The notes under the pieces are model-generated. The model was not told the DNA's origin. It worked only from the letters and a program-made list of their open reading frames with translations, and searched no databases. Position numbers and translations under genes: made by a program. Below, in pieces: positions 16,665 through 26,285 of a stretch of DNA of 64,000 nt (its first letter is position 1; every line of letters starts with the position of its first letter). The DNA comes from Streptomyces chromofuscus. Lineage in GTDB: Bacteria; Actinomycetota; Actinomycetes; Streptomycetales; Streptomycetaceae. The DNA is taken from positions 868,001 to 932,000 of the forward strand of contig NZ_CP063374.1 in NCBI RefSeq assembly GCF_015160875.1, in the 5' to 3' direction.

Positions 16665-19600
16665 ATGGGCGTGCGCACCTGGATCGACTCCTGGCCGGTC
16701 TACCGCCAGCTCAAGGGGACCGACCCCCTGGGCCGCGGCGCCGCGGCCAAGAGCGGGCCGAGCGCGCGGCTCACCCCCCGGGTCGCCTCCGCGGACCGGG
16801 TGGTGAAGTCGATCTGCCCCTACTGCGCCGTGGGCTGCGGGCAGAACGTCTACGTGCAGGACGAGCGGGTCACCCAGATCGAGGGCGACCCCGACTCCCC
16901 CATCTCCCGCGGCCGGTTGTGCCCCAAGGGCTCGGCGAGCCTTCAGCTGACCACCGGCAGCGCCCGCGAGCACCACGTCCTCCACCGGCGTCCGCACGGC
17001 ACCCGGTGGGAGCGGCTCGACCTCGACACGGCCATGGACATGATCGCCGACCGGGTCGTCGAGGCGCGGCGGGCGGGCTGGCAGTGGGAGGTCGACGAGA
17101 CCCGCACCCGGCGCACGCTCGGCATCGCCAGCCTCGGCGGGGCCACGCTGGACAACGAGGAGAACTACCTCATCAAGAAGTTGTTCACCGCGCTCGGAGC
17201 CGTGCAGATCGAGAACCAGGCGCGTGTTTGACACTCCTCCACCGTTCCCAGTCTGGGAACCTCGTTCGGCCGCGGCGGCGCGACCACCTTCCAACAGGAC
17301 CTGCAGAACTCCGACTGCATCGTCATCCAGGGCTCGAACATGGCCGAGTGCCATCCGGTCGGGTTCCAGTGGGTGATGGAGGCGAAGGCCCGCGGCGCGA
17401 AGGTGATCCACGTCGACCCCCGGTTCACCCGGACCAGCGCGCTGGCCGACGTCCACGTACCGCTGCGCGCGGGCTCGGACATCGCCTTCCTCGGCGGGAT
17501 CATCAACCACGTCCTGAGCAGCGACAAGTACTTCCGCGACTACGTGGTGGCGTACACCAACGGCCCCGTCGTCCTGCGGGAGGACTTCCGCGACACCGAG
17601 GACCTCGACGGCGTCTTCTCCGGCCTCGACCCGGACACCCGCACTTACGACACCAGCAGCTGGCAGTACGCCGGCATGGAGATCCGCGCGGCCTCGGGCG
17701 AGCGGGACCAGGACCACGACCGGCGCACCGACGGCGACAGCTCCGTGGCGGAAGCCGCCCGGGGCGAGGCCCACGGGGCCGGCGGCGCCGACGTGGGCGG
17801 CGGCGAACCCGAACGGGACGAGACGCTCACCCATCCCCGCTGCGTCTTCCAGGTGCTCAAGCGGCACTACGCCCGCTACACCCCCGAGGCGGTCGAGCGG
17901 ATCTGCGGCGTCCCGCAGGACCTCTTCCGCCAGGTGTGCGACCTCGTCACGGAGAACTCCGGACGGGACCGCACCACCGCCTTCGCGTACGCGGTCGGGT
18001 GGACGCAGCACACCGTGGGCGTGCAGTACATCCGCGCGGCGGCCGTCCTGCAGAGCCTGCTCGGCAACATCGGCCGGCCCGGGGGCGGCATCCTCGCCCT
18101 GCGCGGGCACGCCTCCATCCAGGGCTCGACGGACATCCCGACCCTGTTCAACCTGCTGCCCGGGTACATCCCGATGCCGCACGCCCACCACCAGCAGGAT
18201 CTGGACGCCTTCGTGCGGGCCGACGCGGCGAGCAAGGGCTACTGGGGCAACATGCGGTCCTACCTGGTCAGTCTGCTCAAGGCGTACTGGGGTGAGGCCG
18301 CCACCCCCGACAACGACTTCTGCTTCGACTACCTGCCGCGCCTGACCGGCTCCCACTCCACCTACGAGACGGTCATGTCGCAGCTGCGGGGAACGTGCAA
18401 GGGCTACTTCCTGATGGGCGAGAACCCCGCGGTCGGGTCCGCCAACTCCAAGATGCAGCGCCTGGGCATGGCCAACCTGGCCTGGCTCGTCGTACGGGAC
18501 TTCTCCCTGATCGAGTCGGCCACCTGGTGGAAGGACGGCCCGGAGATCGAGACGGGCGAGCTGCGGACCGAGGACATCCGGACCGAGGTGTTCTTCCTGC
18601 CGGCCGCCGCGCACACCGAGAAGGACGGCAGCTTCACCAACACCCAGCGTCTGCTCCAGTGGCACCACCAGGCCGTCGAACCGCCCGGCGAGACGCGCAG
18701 CGACCTGTGGTTCACCTACCACCTGGGGCGGCTCGTCCGGGAGAAGCTGGCCGCGTCCACCGACCCCATGGACCGGCCCGTGCTGGATCTGACCTGGGAC
18801 TATCCGACGAAGGGCGAGCTCGCCGAACCGGACGCCGAGGCCGTCCTCGCCGAGATCAACGGCTACGACTCCAGCGGCAACCCGCTGTCCTCCTCCGAGC
18901 AGCTGAGGGACGACGGCTCCACCGCCTGCGGCTGCTGGATCTACTGCGGCGTCCGCGCCGACGGCGTCAACCAGGCCGCCCGCCGCAAGCCGGGCGAGCA
19001 GCAGAACTGGGTGGCGAACGAGTGGGGCTGGGCCTGGCCCGCCAACCGGCGCATCCTGTACAACCGCGCCTCGGCCGACCCGCAGGGCAGGCCGTGGAGC
19101 GCACGCAAGGCGCTGGTGTGGTGGGACGCGGAACGCGGTGAGTGGACCGGCCACGACGTCGCCGACTTCAAGAAGGACAAGGCCCCCGACCACCGGCCTC
19201 CCGCGGGCGCGACCGGCCCCGAGGCGCTGTCCGGCACCGACCCGTTCATCATGCAGGCCGACGGCAAGGCCTGGCTGTACGTGCCGTCCGGCCTGACCGA
19301 CGGCCCGCTGCCCACGCACTACGAGCCGCAGGACTCGCCGTTCGAGAACCTGCTGTACGGCCGGCAGCGCAACCCGGTACGGCACCTGCTGCCGCCGCAT
19401 CCGGACAACCGCTACCAGCCCAGCGGCGGTGAGCCCGGCTCGGAGGTGTTCCCGTACGTGGCCACCACCTACCGGCTCACCGAGCACCACACCGCGGGCG
19501 GCATGTCCCGCTGGCAGCCCTACCTGGCGGAGCTGCAGCCGGAGTTCTTCTGCGAGGTCTCCCCCGAACTGGCCGCCGAGCGCTGCCTGGAGCACACCGG

Positions 19601-19925
19601 CTGGGCGACGATCGTCAGCGCCCGCGCCGTGATCGAGGCGAGGGTGCTGGTCACCGACCGCGTACCGCCCCTGACCGTGCACGGGCGCACCCTGCACCAG
19701 GTGGGCCTGCCCTACCACTGGGGGCCGAACGGCTACAGCACCGGGGACGCCGCCAACGAACTGGTGCACATGGCCCTCGACCCGAACACCCACATTCAGG
19801 AGACCAAGGCGTTCGCCGTCGACATCCGGCCGGGCCGCCGGCCCAGGGGCGAGGGCGCCGTGGAGCTGGTGCGCGCCTACCAGGCTCGGGCCGGCATCGA
19901 CGACCGGACGGGCACGGAGCCCTGA
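16665..19925 (+). CDS. fdhA: Selenocysteine-containing formate dehydrogenase, catalytic (alpha) subunit
   Basis: Oxidises formate at a molybdopterin centre. The gene is read through an in-frame TGA at 17229-17231, giving 1086 residues with Sec at 189. The context NQARV-Sec-HSSTV matches the RV-Sec-H-G/S catalytic loop of Sec formate dehydrogenases. Cys51, 54, 58 and 86 hold the N-terminal 4Fe-4S cluster (CPYCAVGCG, RLCPKG). After the TGA the frame continues with FGRGGATT and GSNMAECHPVGFQWV, normal family sequence. No twin-Arg signal is visible, so a cytoplasmic-facing enzyme is likely, unlike E. coli FdnG. A SECIS-like hairpin lies at 17244-17260. Read naively, it would appear as two broken genes (16665-17231 and 17340-19925). 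Confidence 0.94.
17229..17231 (+). other. In-frame UGA recoded as selenocysteine (residue 189)
   Basis: TGA within the catalytic loop of fdhA, preceded by GCGCGTGTT and followed by CAC. The reading frame is open on both sides, and selABCD are adjacent. Confidence 0.93.
17244..17260 (+). promoter_or_regulatory. Candidate bacterial SECIS hairpin
   Basis: GTTCCC-AGTCT-GGGAAC begins 12 bases after the UGA. The stem is 6 bp (7 with an A-T closing pair) and the apical loop carries G-U, as in the E. coli fdhF element where SelB binds. The spacing is close to that of E. coli fdhF. Confidence 0.8.
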
Positions 19926-19955
19926 CCGGTCCCGGTCCTCAGGGGAGGACCCGGC

Positions 19956-19973
19956 GCCCCTGACCTCAGGGGC
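19956..19973. terminator. Hairpin between convergent fdhA and selD
   Basis: GCCCCTGA-CC-TCAGGGGC, an 8-bp stem in the 66-bp gap between the two converging genes. Likely bidirectional terminator. Confidence 0.6.
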
Positions 19974-19991
19974 AGACGCCGGTCCCGGCCC

Positions 19992-21017
19992 TCAGACGAG
20001 GACGACCGAGTGCTCCCGGCGCGCGACGAGTTCGCCGACCACCGGCGCACCGGGCACCTCCCCCGCCACCAGCAGCCCGCCCGAGGTCTGCGCGTCGGCC
20101 AGGAGCAGCCGGGTGTCGGCGTCCGTGTCCCCGAAGTCCGTGGACGGCGCCACCCACTCGAGGTTGCGCCGGGTGCCGCCGCTGACGTAGCCGTCCCGGA
20201 CCGCCTCCCGCGCTCCGTCGAGATACGGCACGGCGGCGGTGTCGACGACCGCGGTCACGCCCGAGGCACGGGCCAGTTTGTGCGCGTGGCCGAGGAAACC
20301 GAAGCCGGTGACGTCGGTGGCACAGGTCGCGCCGGCCGCCACGGCCGCCGCCGACGCGTCCCGGTTGAGCGCCACCATCGTGGCCACCGCCTGCTCGAAC
20401 CGTTCACCGGTGGCCTTGTGCCGGTTGTTCAGCACGCCCAGCCCCAGGGGCTTGGTCAGCGACAGCGGCATGCCCGGCCGGCCCATGTCGTTGCGCAGCA
20501 GGCGCGCCGGATCGACGAGGCCGGTGACGGCCATGCCGTACTTGGGCTCGGGATCGTCCACGCTGTGCCCGCCGCCGACGTGGCAGCCCGCCTCGGTGGC
20601 GACGTCCAGCCCGCCGCGCAGCACCTCCCGGGCCAGGTCGAACGACAGCACCTCACGCGGCCACGCCAGGAGGTTGACGGCGAGCACCGGACGGCCGCCC
20701 ATCGCGTACACGTCGGAGAGGGCGTTGGCCGCGGCGATGCGGCCCCAGTCGTACGGGTCGTCCACGACGGGGGTGAAGAAGTCCGCCGTGGACACCACCG
20801 CCAGGGGCGAGGCAGCGCTCCCGGCGGGCAGGGCGACGACGGCCGCGTCGTCGCCGGTGGCCAGGCCGACCAGGAGCGGGGTGTCGGAGGTGGCCGTCGT
20901 CGGCGCGGCCAGTGCGCCGAGCACGCCCTCCAGCTCGCCCGGCGGGATCTTGCAGGCGCAGCCGCCGCCGTGGGCGAACTGCGTGAGGCGTACGGGCGTT
21001 TCACGTGCGGTGGTCAT
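19992..21017 (-). CDS. selD: Selenide, water dikinase (selenophosphate synthetase)
   Basis: 341 residues. It makes selenophosphate from selenide and ATP, the selenium donor for SelA. The N-terminus reads RLTQFAHGGGCACKIPPGEL; Cys20 matches the catalytic Cys/Sec17 of E. coli SelD and Lys23 the conserved Lys. It is therefore a Cys form, not itself a selenoprotein. AIRS-type kinase motifs follow (VGLATGDDAAVV, STADFFTPVVDDPYDWGRIA, YAMGGRP, GHSVDDPEPKYG). The ATG at 21017 is preceded by GAGGACCC. The gene lies convergent to fdhA and divergent from selC. Confidence 0.96.
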   Translation of the reverse strand: MTTARETPVRLTQFAHGGGCACKIPPGELEGVLGALAAPTTATSDTPLLVGLATGDDAAVVALPAGSAASPLAVVSTADFFTPVVDDPYDWGRIAAANALSDVYAMGGRPVLAVNLLAWPREVLSFDLAREVLRGGLDVATEAGCHVGGGHSVDDPEPKYGMAVTGLVDPARLLRNDMGRPGMPLSLTKPLGLGVLNNRHKATGERFEQAVATMVALNRDASAAAVAAGATCATDVTGFGFLGHAHKLARASGVTAVVDTAAVPYLDGAREAVRDGYVSGGTRRNLEWVAPSTDFGDTDADTRLLLADAQTSGGLLVAGEVPGAPVVGELVARREHSVVLV

Positions 21018-21069
21018 GGCCGGGTCCTCCGGTCGACGGTGGGGTCCTCCGGTAGCCTGGGCGGGCGAT

Positions 21070-21162
21070 GGAGGCGTGTGGGTGCCTGGTGGCCCTCCCG
21101 GTCTTCAAAACCGAGGTGTCCGAGGATCTCGGGCAGGCGGGTTCGATTCCCGTCCGCCTCCG
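21070..21162 (+). tRNA. selC: tRNA-Sec (anticodon UCA)
   Basis: About 93 nt with the long extra arm typical of tRNA-Sec. The acceptor strand GGAGGCG pairs with CGCCTCC. The anticodon stem-loop CCGGT-CTTCAAA-ACCGA places anticodon TCA at 21105-21107. The T-arm is GCGGG-TTCGATT-CCCGT, and G21162 is the discriminator. CCA is not encoded. It lies 52 bp upstream of and divergent from selD, and antisense to the 3' end of selB, so it probably shares a promoter region with selD. Confidence 0.95.
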
Positions 21163-23027
21163 CTCTGCGCGCCGGCCCGGCAGCGCCGGTGCTGGTCGTC
21201 CACGCGTTCGGTGTACCCCTGGGCGTCCAGATACTCCAGCAGCGGCACGGCCACCCGGCGGGTGGTGTCGAGGGCCCGGCGGGCCTCGCTGAGCGTGAAC
21301 GGCTGCGGCAGGCGGCGCAGTACGGCGGCGGCCCGCGCGGCCGCGTCCGGCAGCAGCACGATCCCGTCGCCGACCCGCAGCAGCGCACCCGCCGTGACCG
21401 CGGCGGCCAGGGGCTTGCGGGTGAGTCCCAGTTCGGTCAGCCGGCCGGCCTCCGGCGCGCGGAACGGCGCCCGCGTCAGCTCCTGCCGCAGGGCGTCGAC
21501 GGATGCCCGGACCGGCGGCGGCAGGGTGGGGCGGAGGTCTCCGGGGCCGTACAGGCGCCCCTGACTGCCGCGCACTTTGCCCGAGGTCGCGGCGAGGGCG
21601 TCGACCAGGGACCGGTCGGGCAGGCCGAGCAGGCGGCGGGCCGCCTCGGCGGGCAGGCCGGGATCCAGCGGGTGCTCGGCCGCGTGACGTTCGACCTCGG
21701 CTTCGAGTCGGTCGCGCAGTGCCGCCCAGTGCGCCGGGTCGGCCAGCCAGTCACCGGCGACCGGCGCCGATGGGGCGGGCACTCCCATGGCTGCCAGCTC
21801 CGCGCGGCGGACGAGCCTGCGCCGCCGCAGCTCCGCCGCGCCGTCCGGCCGGCCGGTCATGCCCGCCAGTTCGGCGGCCCTGGCGCGGGCCGCTCCACGC
21901 CGGGTCAGCCGGGGCGGTCGTATGTCGAGGACGGTCGCCGCGCACGGCGTGCGCCCGCCGCCCGGTTCCCGCAGGACGGCGCGGTCGCCCACCCGCAGGG
22001 GCAGCGCGCGGGACAGGGTCAGCCTGGCCGTGTCCGGGCCGAACGGGCGGACGGTCACCGGCACGGCGGCGGTCCCGATGTGCAGGGTGACCGTCCGGGG
22101 CAGGTCCTCGGCGGGGGTTCCGCCGACCCGGACGTCGACCAGGTCGGTGAGCAGCCAGCGGTCCGGGGTCAGCAGCGTCTGTCCCCGGCCCAGAGCGGCG
22201 TCGGCGGGGCCGTGCACGTTGACCGCCACGCGCGCCACCGCGCTGACGGTGGAGACGTCCTCGTGCAGGCACTGCAGGCCGCGCACCCGCAGCGCGGTCG
22301 TGCCGTCCCCCGCCACCAGCCGGTCGCCGACGCGCAGAGTGCCCGCGCCCAGGGTGCCGGTGACGACCGTGCCGTGACCGCGCACCGTGAAGGCGCGGTC
22401 CAGCCACAGCCGTACGTCCGCGTCGGCGGACGGCACGGGCAGCGCGTGGCCCAACCGGGCCAGCTCCCGGCGCAGTCGGTCCAGTCCCGCTCCGGTGACC
22501 GCGCTGACCGCGACGGACGGCACGGCGCCCAGGGAGGTGGCGGCCATGCGCTCGACGGCGTCGGCACGCACGGGCTCGGGGTCCGCCAGGTCGCTGCGGC
22601 TCACCGCGAGCACGGCGTGCCGTACCCCGAGTGCGTCCAGGATCTCCAGGTGTTCCTGCGACTGCGGCTGCCAGCCCTGGTCGGCGGCCACCACGAACAG
22701 CACGGCGGGCACGGGTCCGACCCCGGCCAGCATGGTGGCGACGAAGCGCTCGTGTCCGGGTACGTCGACGAAGGCGATGGCTTCCGTGGCGTGCTCGCCG
22801 GAGGAGTGGCCGGTCGCGTCCGGGCCTCGGTCGGGGCCTGCTTCATCCGGGTTCACGTCGGGGGCGGGGCTTCCGTCGGGGGTCAGCCGGGTCCAGACGA
22901 ACCCGAGGTCGAGGGTGAGCCCGCGGCGCCGTTCCTCCTCGAAGCGGTCGGGTTCCATCCCGGTCAGCGCCCGCACCAGGGCGGACTTGCCGTGGTCGAC
23001 GTGCCCGGCGGTGGCCACTACCCGCAT
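21105..23027 (-). CDS. selB: Selenocysteine-specific elongation factor SelB
   Basis: 640 residues. This GTPase delivers Sec-tRNA-Sec to UGA codons marked by a SECIS. G1 is AGHVDHGKSAL, switch II is VDVPGHERF, and G4 is SRSDL, a departure from NKxD. Beta-barrel domains follow, then C-terminal winged helices (about 420-630) that bind the mRNA hairpin. An insert of about 30 residues (51-83, rich in Asp/Gly/Pro) sits between switch I and switch II compared with E. coli. The ATG at 23027 begins 5 bp after selA. The 3' end runs 58 bp into the tRNA-Sec gene on the other strand. Its TGA stop is the exact complement of the tRNA anticodon. Confidence 0.95.
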   Translation of the reverse strand: MRVVATAGHVDHGKSALVRALTGMEPDRFEEERRRGLTLDLGFVWTRLTPDGSPAPDVNPDEAGPDRGPDATGHSSGEHATEAIAFVDVPGHERFVATMLAGVGPVPAVLFVVAADQGWQPQSQEHLEILDALGVRHAVLAVSRSDLADPEPVRADAVERMAATSLGAVPSVAVSAVTGAGLDRLRRELARLGHALPVPSADADVRLWLDRAFTVRGHGTVVTGTLGAGTLRVGDRLVAGDGTTALRVRGLQCLHEDVSTVSAVARVAVNVHGPADAALGRGQTLLTPDRWLLTDLVDVRVGGTPAEDLPRTVTLHIGTAAVPVTVRPFGPDTARLTLSRALPLRVGDRAVLREPGGGRTPCAATVLDIRPPRLTRRGAARARAAELAGMTGRPDGAAELRRRRLVRRAELAAMGVPAPSAPVAGDWLADPAHWAALRDRLEAEVERHAAEHPLDPGLPAEAARRLLGLPDRSLVDALAATSGKVRGSQGRLYGPGDLRPTLPPPVRASVDALRQELTRAPFRAPEAGRLTELGLTRKPLAAAVTAGALLRVGDGIVLLPDAAARAAAVLRRLPQPFTLSEARRALDTTRRVAVPLLEYLDAQGYTERVDDQHRRCRAGAQSGGGRESNPPARDPRTPRF

Positions 23028-23032
23028 GCCGG

Positions 23033-24430
23033 TCACCTCCCCGCGGCCGGGTCCGGGACCGACCGCACGGCCTCGGCCAGCCGCTCGTCGTCCTCCGGCG
23101 GCACCGCCCGCAGGTCGAGCAGGCACCGCCCCGCCTCCAGCCGCCCCACCACGGGGACCGGTCCGGTGCGCAGCGCGGCGGCGTACCGCTCGGGCAGCGC
23201 CAGCGCGGCGCTCGGCAGCGTCACACCGGGGGCACCGCCCCCGCCGACCGTCGCGGCGCACTCGACCGCCCGGACGTCGATGCCGTCGGCGCCGAGGGCC
23301 GCGGCGAGCCGCTCGGCGCGCGCGAGGAGCACCGCCGGTTCGGCTGCCAGCGCCGCGGCGGTCGGGGTCTCGGGCCCGGTCAGCGTCGCCTCCAGCGCGG
23401 CCAGAGTCAGCTTGTCGACGCGCAGCGCGCGGGCGAGCGGATGCCGGGACACGGCCCTCATCAGTTCCTCCTCGCCGAGGAGCAGTCCGCACTGCGGCCC
23501 GCCGAGCAGCTTGTCGCCGCTCGCGGTGACGAGCGACGCTCCCGCCCGGAGCTGCGTCTCGGCGTCCGGCTCGTCCGGCAGCAGGGGGTGCGGTCCGAGC
23601 AGCCCGGAGCCGATGTCGACGACCACCGGGACGCCGAGACCCGTCAGTTCCCCGGCGTCGGCGGCCCGGGTGAACCCGGTGATGCGGAAGTTGGAGGGGT
23701 GCACCTTCAGCACGAAGCCCGTCTCCGGGCCGATCGCGGCGGCGTAGTCGGCGACGGTGGTGCGGTTCGTGGTGCCCACCTCGCGCAGCCGGGCCCCGGT
23801 GGACACCAGCAGGTCCGGCAGGCGGAAACCGTCCCCGATCTCCACCATCTCGCCCCGGCTGATGACGATGTCCTTCCCGGCGGCGAGCGCGGTCGCCACC
23901 AGGACGAGTGCGGCGGCGCCGTTGTTCACGACGTGCGCGGCGGCGGCCGACGGGACCCGGTCGCGCAGTGCGGCCAGTGCGGTCCGCCCGCGCCGGGCGC
24001 GGACACCGGTGCGCAGGTCCAGTTCGACGTCCGTGGGCCCGGCGGCCTCCTGCACCGCCCGGCGGGCCGCCGTGGACAGCGACGCGCGGCCCAGGTTGGT
24101 GTGCAGCACCACGCCGGTGGCATTGATCACCGACCGCAGCCCGCCGGTCGTGCGGGGCAGCAGGGCGACGGCCGTGTCGGCCACGTCCTCCGGCGCGATG
24201 AATCCCTGCCGCGCCTGCTCCTGTGCCTGCCGTACGGCCGCCTTCACCGTCGCCGGTCCCAGGCGGTCGGCCGCCTCCGCGAGGCGCGCCTCGCGCAGCA
24301 GCGCGTCGGTGCGGGGAATCCGCCGCCGCCTGTCGGTCGTGTCGTCCCCCCGGCGCGGGCCGGCCGAGCCGGTCCGTGTCACGACGATCCCCTCGGCCTT
24401 GCCGCCCGGCGTAGCCGCCCGCTGGTCCAC
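23033..24430 (-). CDS. selA: L-seryl-tRNA(Sec) selenium transferase
   Basis: 465-residue PLP enzyme that converts Ser-tRNA-Sec to Sec-tRNA-Sec using selenophosphate. Conserved blocks include NATGVVLHTNLGRA, VVNNGAAALVLV, ISRGEMVEIGDGFRLPDLL, KVHPSNFRITGF, VDIGSGLL and TASGDKLLGGPQCG, whose Lys should form the PLP Schiff base. The GTG at 24430 follows GAGGGAGGGGCTGC; a GTG seven codons upstream (24451) is also possible. The stop is five bases before selB, so selA-selB is an operon. Full length for the family. Confidence 0.96.
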   Translation of the reverse strand: MDQRAATPGGKAEGIVVTRTGSAGPRRGDDTTDRRRRIPRTDALLREARLAEAADRLGPATVKAAVRQAQEQARQGFIAPEDVADTAVALLPRTTGGLRSVINATGVVLHTNLGRASLSTAARRAVQEAAGPTDVELDLRTGVRARRGRTALAALRDRVPSAAAAHVVNNGAAALVLVATALAAGKDIVISRGEMVEIGDGFRLPDLLVSTGARLREVGTTNRTTVADYAAAIGPETGFVLKVHPSNFRITGFTRAADAGELTGLGVPVVVDIGSGLLGPHPLLPDEPDAETQLRAGASLVTASGDKLLGGPQCGLLLGEEELMRAVSRHPLARALRVDKLTLAALEATLTGPETPTAAALAAEPAVLLARAERLAAALGADGIDVRAVECAATVGGGGAPGVTLPSAALALPERYAAALRTGPVPVVGRLEAGRCLLDLRAVPPEDDERLAEAVRSVPDPAAGR

Positions 24431-24569
24431 GCAGCCCCTCCCTCTCCGCACGATCTCGTGGCTGCCCGAGAAACGCCCATCGTCTCCCAGTGCCCCTTGC
24501 CCGCGTCACGACACGCCCGGCGCTGATTCACGTGGACCCGTCGGGCGGTTCGGCCGCTCGCTGCCGGAC

Positions 24570-24632
24570 GCCGAGGTACCGCTCAACAACGGGCGCCGAC
24601 GCACCGCTCACCGCCCGACGCCGACGCACCGC
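24570..24632. repeat. Imperfect tandem repeats behind the ECF-CAP gene
   Basis: GACGCACCGCTCA-type units repeat about three times (ACCGCTCA near 24576, then 24600-24612 and 24623-24635). They overlap the end of the next minus-strand gene. Probably slippage, no clear function. Confidence 0.45.
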
Positions 24633-26285
24633 TCACTGCCGGGCGCCGAAGTTCTGCGTCCACCAAGGGCCGCCGGAGCCCTCGTGGACGCCCACGCCGA
24701 TGTCCTCGAACGAGCAGTTGAGGATGTTGGCGCGGTGGCCGGGGCTGTTCATCCAGGAGTCCATCACCGCCTCGGGGGTCTGCTGGCCCCGGGCGATGTT
24801 CTCCCCGTACGTGGACCAGTTGTAGCCCGCGGCGGTGGTGCGCTGCCCGGGGTCGGCGCCGTCCGGGTTGGTGTGGTCGAAGAAGTCGCGGGCGGCCATG
24901 TCCTGCGAGTGGCCCTGCGCGGCCTGGTTCAACTGCGCGTCCTCCTTCAGCGGACCGCAGCCGGCGGCCGCCCGCTCCTGGTTCACCAGCGCGACGACCT
25001 GGGCGACGTCGCCCGTCGGGGGCGCCTGGGTCTGCGGGGCGCTGGACGCGCTCCGGGTCGGCCGGGCGGACGGCCGGGGAGCCGGCACGGTCTTCCTGGT
25101 GATGGTGGGACGTGGGCTCGCGGAGGGGCTCGCCTTCTTCGACGGCGACGCGGACGGCGAGGGGGACGCGGAGGCCGACGGGGAGGTCTGGGCGGCACTG
25201 GGAGCCGAGAGGTCCACCTCGGGGGTCCCGGCGGTGCTGGCGGCCGTCGGCTCCTCGGTCCCGGTCCCGGGGTCCGTGTCCAGGTACCAGAGGCCGCCGC
25301 CCGTCACGCAGGCCGCGACGACGGCGACCCCGGCGGCCCGGCGCCGGACGCGCCGCTGTCGACGGGCCTCGGTGCGGGAGGCCGCCCGGCCGTGTGCGCC
25401 ACGGCGCGCGGCTCCCGGGCCCGGGCCTCCGCCCCGGCCCGGCGGGGGCGCGGCAGCTCGGGACGCCGACCCGACAGCGGCCGTCCCGCCGGAGGCGGCG
25501 AGCACCCGCTCCAGCAGCGCGGGGGCCGCGGCGACCAGCGCCAGGCCGGCCAGCAGCCCTTCCGCCGGCATCAACCCGCTCCACAGGCCGGAGCAGCGCA
25601 CGCAACCGCGGGCGTGTCTGGCTATGCGCTTGCGCCACAGCGCCGAGGGCCGGCCGTCCCAGGGGACCAGCAGCCCCCCGAGTTCCTCGCAGCGCGGGCG
25701 CGCGTCGAGCGCCCGCACCACCACCCGGGCCGCCTCGAGCTGCGCCTTCATCCGCTGCACCCGGACCGCCGTGTGCTGCGGCGACAACTCCAGGGCGGCG
25801 GCGACCTCGGAGCGCGTCAGCTCACCGGCGCACTCCAGCCACCAGAGCGACAGCAGCCCTCGGTCGTCGGGCTCCAGCCAGCGCGTCGCGCGTGCGGTCT
25901 CCTGCCGTTGTCCGGACAGCTGGAGCCGCACCATGGTCAGGTCCACGAAGTCGGCGCCGGGGTCCGCGAGATGCTCGGCCTCCTCGACGGCGCCCGGCGC
26001 GAACTGCCGGTCCCGCCAGTGCGCACGGACCTGGTTCATCGCGATGGCCACGAGCCAGGCGCGGAAGTTCTCGGGAGCACGCAGACCGCCCAGCGAGTCC
26101 AGGGCACGGAGCATCGTCTCCTGCACCACGTCGTCGACGTCGACGGAGCCGTTCAGAGCCCGCCCCACGACGTTGTAGACCAGCGGGAGGTACGCGCTGA
26201 CCAGGGCATCCTGGGCCACCGGGTCGCCGCTGCGGGCAGCGGTCACCAGTGCCACCGACTCCGTCGTGCGCTCTGTGCTCATCAC
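24633..26285 (-). CDS. ECF sigma factor fused to a membrane-anchored CAP/SCP domain
   Basis: 550 residues joining modules rarely found in one chain. Residues about 20-90 are sigma region 2 (LPLVYNVVGRAL, DVDDVVQETMLRALDSLGGL). About 135-190 are sigma region 4 (ELTRSEVAAALELSPQHTAV). HARGCVRC at 224-231 is an H-x3-C-x2-C zinc-finger-like piece as in anti-sigma factors. Residues 316-335 form a membrane helix. A Ser/Pro/Thr/Ala linker follows (336-425), then a CAP/SCP domain (426-547) with LVNQERAAAGCGPL, HSQDMAARDFFDHTNP, YGENIARGQ and SPGHRANIL. This suggests a sigma factor tethered by its own sensor, perhaps freed by proteolysis. ATG at 26285 or 26282. Confidence 0.9.
   Translation of the reverse strand: MMSTERTTESVALVTAARSGDPVAQDALVSAYLPLVYNVVGRALNGSVDVDDVVQETMLRALDSLGGLRAPENFRAWLVAIAMNQVRAHWRDRQFAPGAVEEAEHLADPGADFVDLTMVRLQLSGQRQETARATRWLEPDDRGLLSLWWLECAGELTRSEVAAALELSPQHTAVRVQRMKAQLEAARVVVRALDARPRCEELGGLLVPWDGRPSALWRKRIARHARGCVRCSGLWSGLMPAEGLLAGLALVAAAPALLERVLAASGGTAAVGSASRAAAPPPGRGGGPGPGAARRGAHGRAASRTEARRQRRVRRRAAGVAVVAACVTGGGLWYLDTDPGTGTEEPTAASTAGTPEVDLSAPSAAQTSPSASASPSPSASPSKKASPSASPRPTITRKTVPAPRPSARPTRSASSAPQTQAPPTGDVAQVVALVNQERAAAGCGPLKEDAQLNQAAQGHSQDMAARDFFDHTNPDGADPGQRTTAAGYNWSTYGENIARGQQTPEAVMDSWMNSPGHRANILNCSFEDIGVGVHEGSGGPWWTQNFGARQ

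Noticed and set aside
17229..17340. fdhA as a pseudogene split by a stop codon
   Set aside because: The stop is UGA in the Sec position of the family, with a hairpin after it and the sel genes adjacent.
20010..23747. A 1245-residue open frame on the plus strand opposite selD, selB and selA
   Set aside because: Composition is Arg/Gly/His-biased with no domain; it is a GC-rich shadow of the real genes.
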